Positions 3,957 through 5,842 of a DNA stretch of 5,842 bases are shown here, one piece after another. The notes under the pieces are model-generated. The model was not told the origin of the DNA. It was given only the letters and a program-made list of their open reading frames with translations, and did not search any database. The position numbers and the translations under genes are program-made. Every line of letters starts with the position of its first letter. Position 1 is the first letter of the stretch. The stretch covers positions 1 through 5,842 of the forward strand of contig JALVEM010000009.1 in the NCBI GenBank assembly GCA_027030825.1, written 5' to 3'. This DNA is from Thiohalobacter sp. (lineage in GTDB: Bacteria; Pseudomonadota; Gammaproteobacteria; Thiohalobacterales; Thiohalobacteraceae).

Positions 3957-4930
3957 TGCGGTCGGCCGACGCCATGGAACCGCCCGGGGCGGCGCTCCGC
4001 CACGACTGGTCGCGGGAGGAGATCCTGGCGCTGTTCGAGCTGCCCTTCATGGACCTGCTGTATCGCGCCCAGCAGGTGCATCGTGCCCATTTCGATCCCA
4101 ACCGTATCCAGGTCAGCACCCTGCTCTCCATCAAGACCGGGGCCTGCCCGGAAGACTGCGCCTACTGTCCGCAGAGCGCCCATCATCACACCGAGCTCGA
4201 CGTCGAGCGGCTGCTGCCGGTGGAGGCCGTGGTGGCCGAGGCGCGAGCCGCCCGCGAGCGTGGCGCCACGCGCTTCTGCATGGGCGCGGCCTGGCGGCAG
4301 CCACGCGATCGCGACCTCGAGCGGGTCATCGAGATGGTGCGGGCGGTGAAGGCCGAAGGCCTGGAGACCTGCCTCACGCTCGGCATGCTGACGCGCGAGC
4401 AGGCCCGGCGGCTCGCAGCGGCCGGGCTCGACTACTACAACCACAACCTCGATACCTCGCCCGAGTTCTACGGCGAGATCATCAGCACCCGCACCTACGA
4501 GGATCGCCTGCAGACGCTCGAGCACGTGCGCGAGGCCGGGCTGCATGTCTGCGCCGGCGGCATCATCGGCATGGGCGAGTCGCGCGCCGACCGCGCCGGT
4601 CTCCTGCAGCAGCTCGCCAATCTTCCGAAGCATCCGGAGAGCGTACCCATCAACCTGCTGGTGCGTGTGGAAGGCACGCCGCTGGCCGATGTCGAACCGC
4701 CGGATCCCTTCGAATTCGTGCGCACCATCGCGGTCGCCCGCCTGCTCATGCCGGCCTCGCGGGTGCGTCTCTCCGCCGGTCGCACGGACATGGACGACAG
4801 CCTGCAGGCCCTGTGCTTCCTGGCCGGCGCCAATTCCATCTTCCATGGCGAGCGCCTGCTGACCACGCCGAATCCGGAGGCCGACCGGGACCGGCGGCTG
4901 TTCGAACGCCTGGGGCTCGTGCCCGACTGA
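3956..4930 (+). CDS. bioB: Biotin synthase BioB
   Basis: BioB is the radical SAM enzyme that inserts sulfur into dethiobiotin, the last step of biotin synthesis, in the cytoplasm. The 324 residues contain the [4Fe-4S] motif C64-x3-C68-x2-C71 (GACPEDCAYCPQS). The [2Fe-2S] ligands are C108 (RFCMGAAWR), C139 (ETCLTLGML), C199 (VCAGGIIGMGE) and R271 (VRLSAGR). All of these are offset by exactly 11 from the E. coli residues (53/57/60, 97, 128, 188, 260), so the enzyme is intact with an N-terminus about 11 residues longer. YNHNLDTSPEFY (161-172) and LLTTPNPEAD (301-310) are also family hallmarks. The start at 3956 is supported by GGGGAGGAGG (3939-3948) seven bases upstream and by the one-base overlap with the preceding gene; Met7 is a less likely alternative. 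Confidence 0.98.
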   Translation: MRSADAMEPPGAALRHDWSREEILALFELPFMDLLYRAQQVHRAHFDPNRIQVSTLLSIKTGACPEDCAYCPQSAHHHTELDVERLLPVEAVVAEARAARERGATRFCMGAAWRQPRDRDLERVIEMVRAVKAEGLETCLTLGMLTREQARRLAAAGLDYYNHNLDTSPEFYGEIISTRTYEDRLQTLEHVREAGLHVCAGGIIGMGESRADRAGLLQQLANLPKHPESVPINLLVRVEGTPLADVEPPDPFEFVRTIAVARLLMPASRVRLSAGRTDMDDSLQALCFLAGANSIFHGERLLTTPNPEADRDRRLFERLGLVPD

Positions 4931-4934
4931 CGCC

Positions 4935-5842
4935 ATGCGCGACCTGCGCGCCAGTCTCGCCGCGCGGAAGCAGCAGGGCCTGCGTCGCCGCCTGCGCACC
5001 CTGGCCACGCCCCAGGGCCCGGAGGTGGTCGTCGACGGCCGCCGGCTGCTGGCCTTCTGCAGCAACGACTACCTCGGCTTCGCCGGCGATCCGCGGCTGG
5101 CCCGGGCCCTGTGCGAGGGTGCGGAGCGCTTCGGCACCGGCAGCGGCGCGGCCCATCTGGTCAGCGGCCACGGCCTGGCCCACCAGGCCCTGGAAGAGGC
5201 CCTGGCCGAATTCACCGGCCGCCCCCGGGCGCTGCTCTTCGCCACCGGATATGCGGCCAACCTGGCCGTGATCTCCACGCTCGCCGAACGCGGCGAGCCG
5301 GTCCTTCACGACCGGCTCAATCATGCCTCCCTGCTCGACGGCACCGTGCTGGCCCGGGCCCGCGTGGTGCGCTATGCCCATGCCGATACGGAGGATCTGG
5401 CGCGCCGGCTGGCCGGCGAACCCCCGCGGCTGGTGGTCACCGACGGGGTGTTCAGCATGGACGGGGATCTCGCCCCTCTGCCGGGGCTCGCCCGCGCCGT
5501 GGCCGCCAACGGCGGCCGGCTGCTGGTGGACGACGCCCACGGCCTGGGCGTGGTCGGCCCGGGCGGGCACGGCACCCTGGCCCACTGGGGCATGGAGGGA
5601 AATACGGTGCACGCGCTGGTGGGTACCTTCGGCAAGGCCTTCGGTACCGCCGGGGCCTTCGTGGCCGGCGACGCCGACCTGATCGAAGGTGTCATCCACT
5701 TCGGCCGCCCCTGGATCTACAGCACCGCGCCCTCGCCGGCGCTCGCGCATGCCACGCTGCGGGCGCTGGAATTGATACGCAGCGAGGAGGGCGAGGCGCG
5801 GCGCGCGCGGCTGCAGGTGCTGGTGGCCCGTTTCCGCGCCAG
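4935..5842 (+). CDS. bioF: 8-amino-7-oxononanoate synthase BioF (3' end outside the window)
   Basis: BioF is a PLP enzyme that condenses a pimeloyl thioester (pimeloyl-ACP or -CoA) with L-alanine, releasing CO2, to form 8-amino-7-oxononanoate, the first step of biotin ring assembly. The frame is open for 302 codons to the window edge; the family runs to about 385 residues, so roughly a fifth is missing. Seen are FCSNDYLGF (41-49), GTGSGAAHLVSGH (67-79), DRLNHASLLDG (126-136) with the PLP-stacking H130, TDGVFSMDGDLAPL (169-182), VDDAHGLGVVG (198-208) with D199 and H202, and the Schiff-base lysine K234 in TFGKAFG. The start lies four bases after the bioB stop and has no good Shine-Dalgarno, so translation is probably coupled to bioB. 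There is no internal stop or frameshift. Further bio genes (bioH, bioC, bioD) would be expected next but cannot be seen. Confidence 0.96.
   Translation, partial: MRDLRASLAARKQQGLRRRLRTLATPQGPEVVVDGRRLLAFCSNDYLGFAGDPRLARALCEGAERFGTGSGAAHLVSGHGLAHQALEEALAEFTGRPRALLFATGYAANLAVISTLAERGEPVLHDRLNHASLLDGTVLARARVVRYAHADTEDLARRLAGEPPRLVVTDGVFSMDGDLAPLPGLARAVAANGGRLLVDDAHGLGVVGPGGHGTLAHWGMEGNTVHALVGTFGKAFGTAGAFVAGDADLIEGVIHFGRPWIYSTAPSPALAHATLRALELIRSEEGEARRARLQVLVARFRA

Noticed and set aside
3839..5065. 408-codon open frame on the minus strand opposite bioB
   Set aside because: It is a shadow of bioB, which has every cluster-ligand cysteine in place; the antisense translation shows no domain.
4746..5750. 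334-codon open frame on the minus strand opposite bioF
   Set aside because: It is antisense to a frame with complete BioF motifs, including the PLP lysine, and is low in complexity.
1..5842. Mobile element, phage, toxin-antitoxin, defence system, tRNA or rRNA
   Set aside because: No transposase, integrase, nuclease or toxin-like protein and no tRNA or rRNA signature was found on either strand; the genes are ordinary biosynthetic housekeeping genes plus two small membrane proteins.

Overview
The window is high-GC DNA from a gammaproteobacterium. The evidence is the classic ubiC-ubiA ubiquinone pair, a comF / bioB-bioF arrangement, a gammaproteobacterial-type BirA operator, and protein sequences that follow the E. 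coli and Pseudomonas versions closely. A DUF5335 protein and the overall style suggest a Chromatiales / Ectothiorhodospiraceae-like sulfur bacterium, but that placement is inference from memory of the families, not a search result.

Layout. Bases 1-536 hold no credible gene. They contain a nested inverted-repeat / REP-like block (12-139), a GC-rich stretch that looks like a worn dispersed intergenic repeat (about 185-300) followed by two hairpins, a seven-copy heptanucleotide tandem repeat (356-404), and a short 5' region with an 8-bp inverted repeat (474-497) ahead of the first gene. Bases 537-875 encode a DUF5335 protein. A good sigma70-type promoter (912-940) precedes ubiC (987-1553) and ubiA (1541-2425, overlapping ubiC), which carry out the first two committed steps of ubiquinone synthesis: chorismate to 4-hydroxybenzoate, then its prenylation. 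A 62-residue, two-helix membrane protein (2568-2756) follows and ends at a strong rho-independent terminator (2774-2801). comF lies on the minus strand (2809-3489).

Divergently from comF runs a biotin operon: a 137-residue uncharacterised membrane protein (3543-3956), bioB (3956-4930) and bioF (4935 to beyond the window end). The first two genes overlap by one base and bioF follows after four, so they should be co-transcribed and translationally coupled.

The most informative find is in the 53-bp comF / biotin-operon gap and the first codons of comF. TTGTAAACC (3479-3487), 16 bases, then GGTTGACAG (3504-3512) is a near-consensus BirA (biotin repressor) operator. Its right half contains a perfect -35 (TTGACA) with a plausible -10 (GATAGT) 17 bases on, so repressor binding would block the promoter directly. 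Its left half is written in codons 1-4 of comF. This places the unknown membrane protein as first gene of a biotin-repressed operon. I see no mobile element, phage, defence system, CRISPR array or RNA gene.
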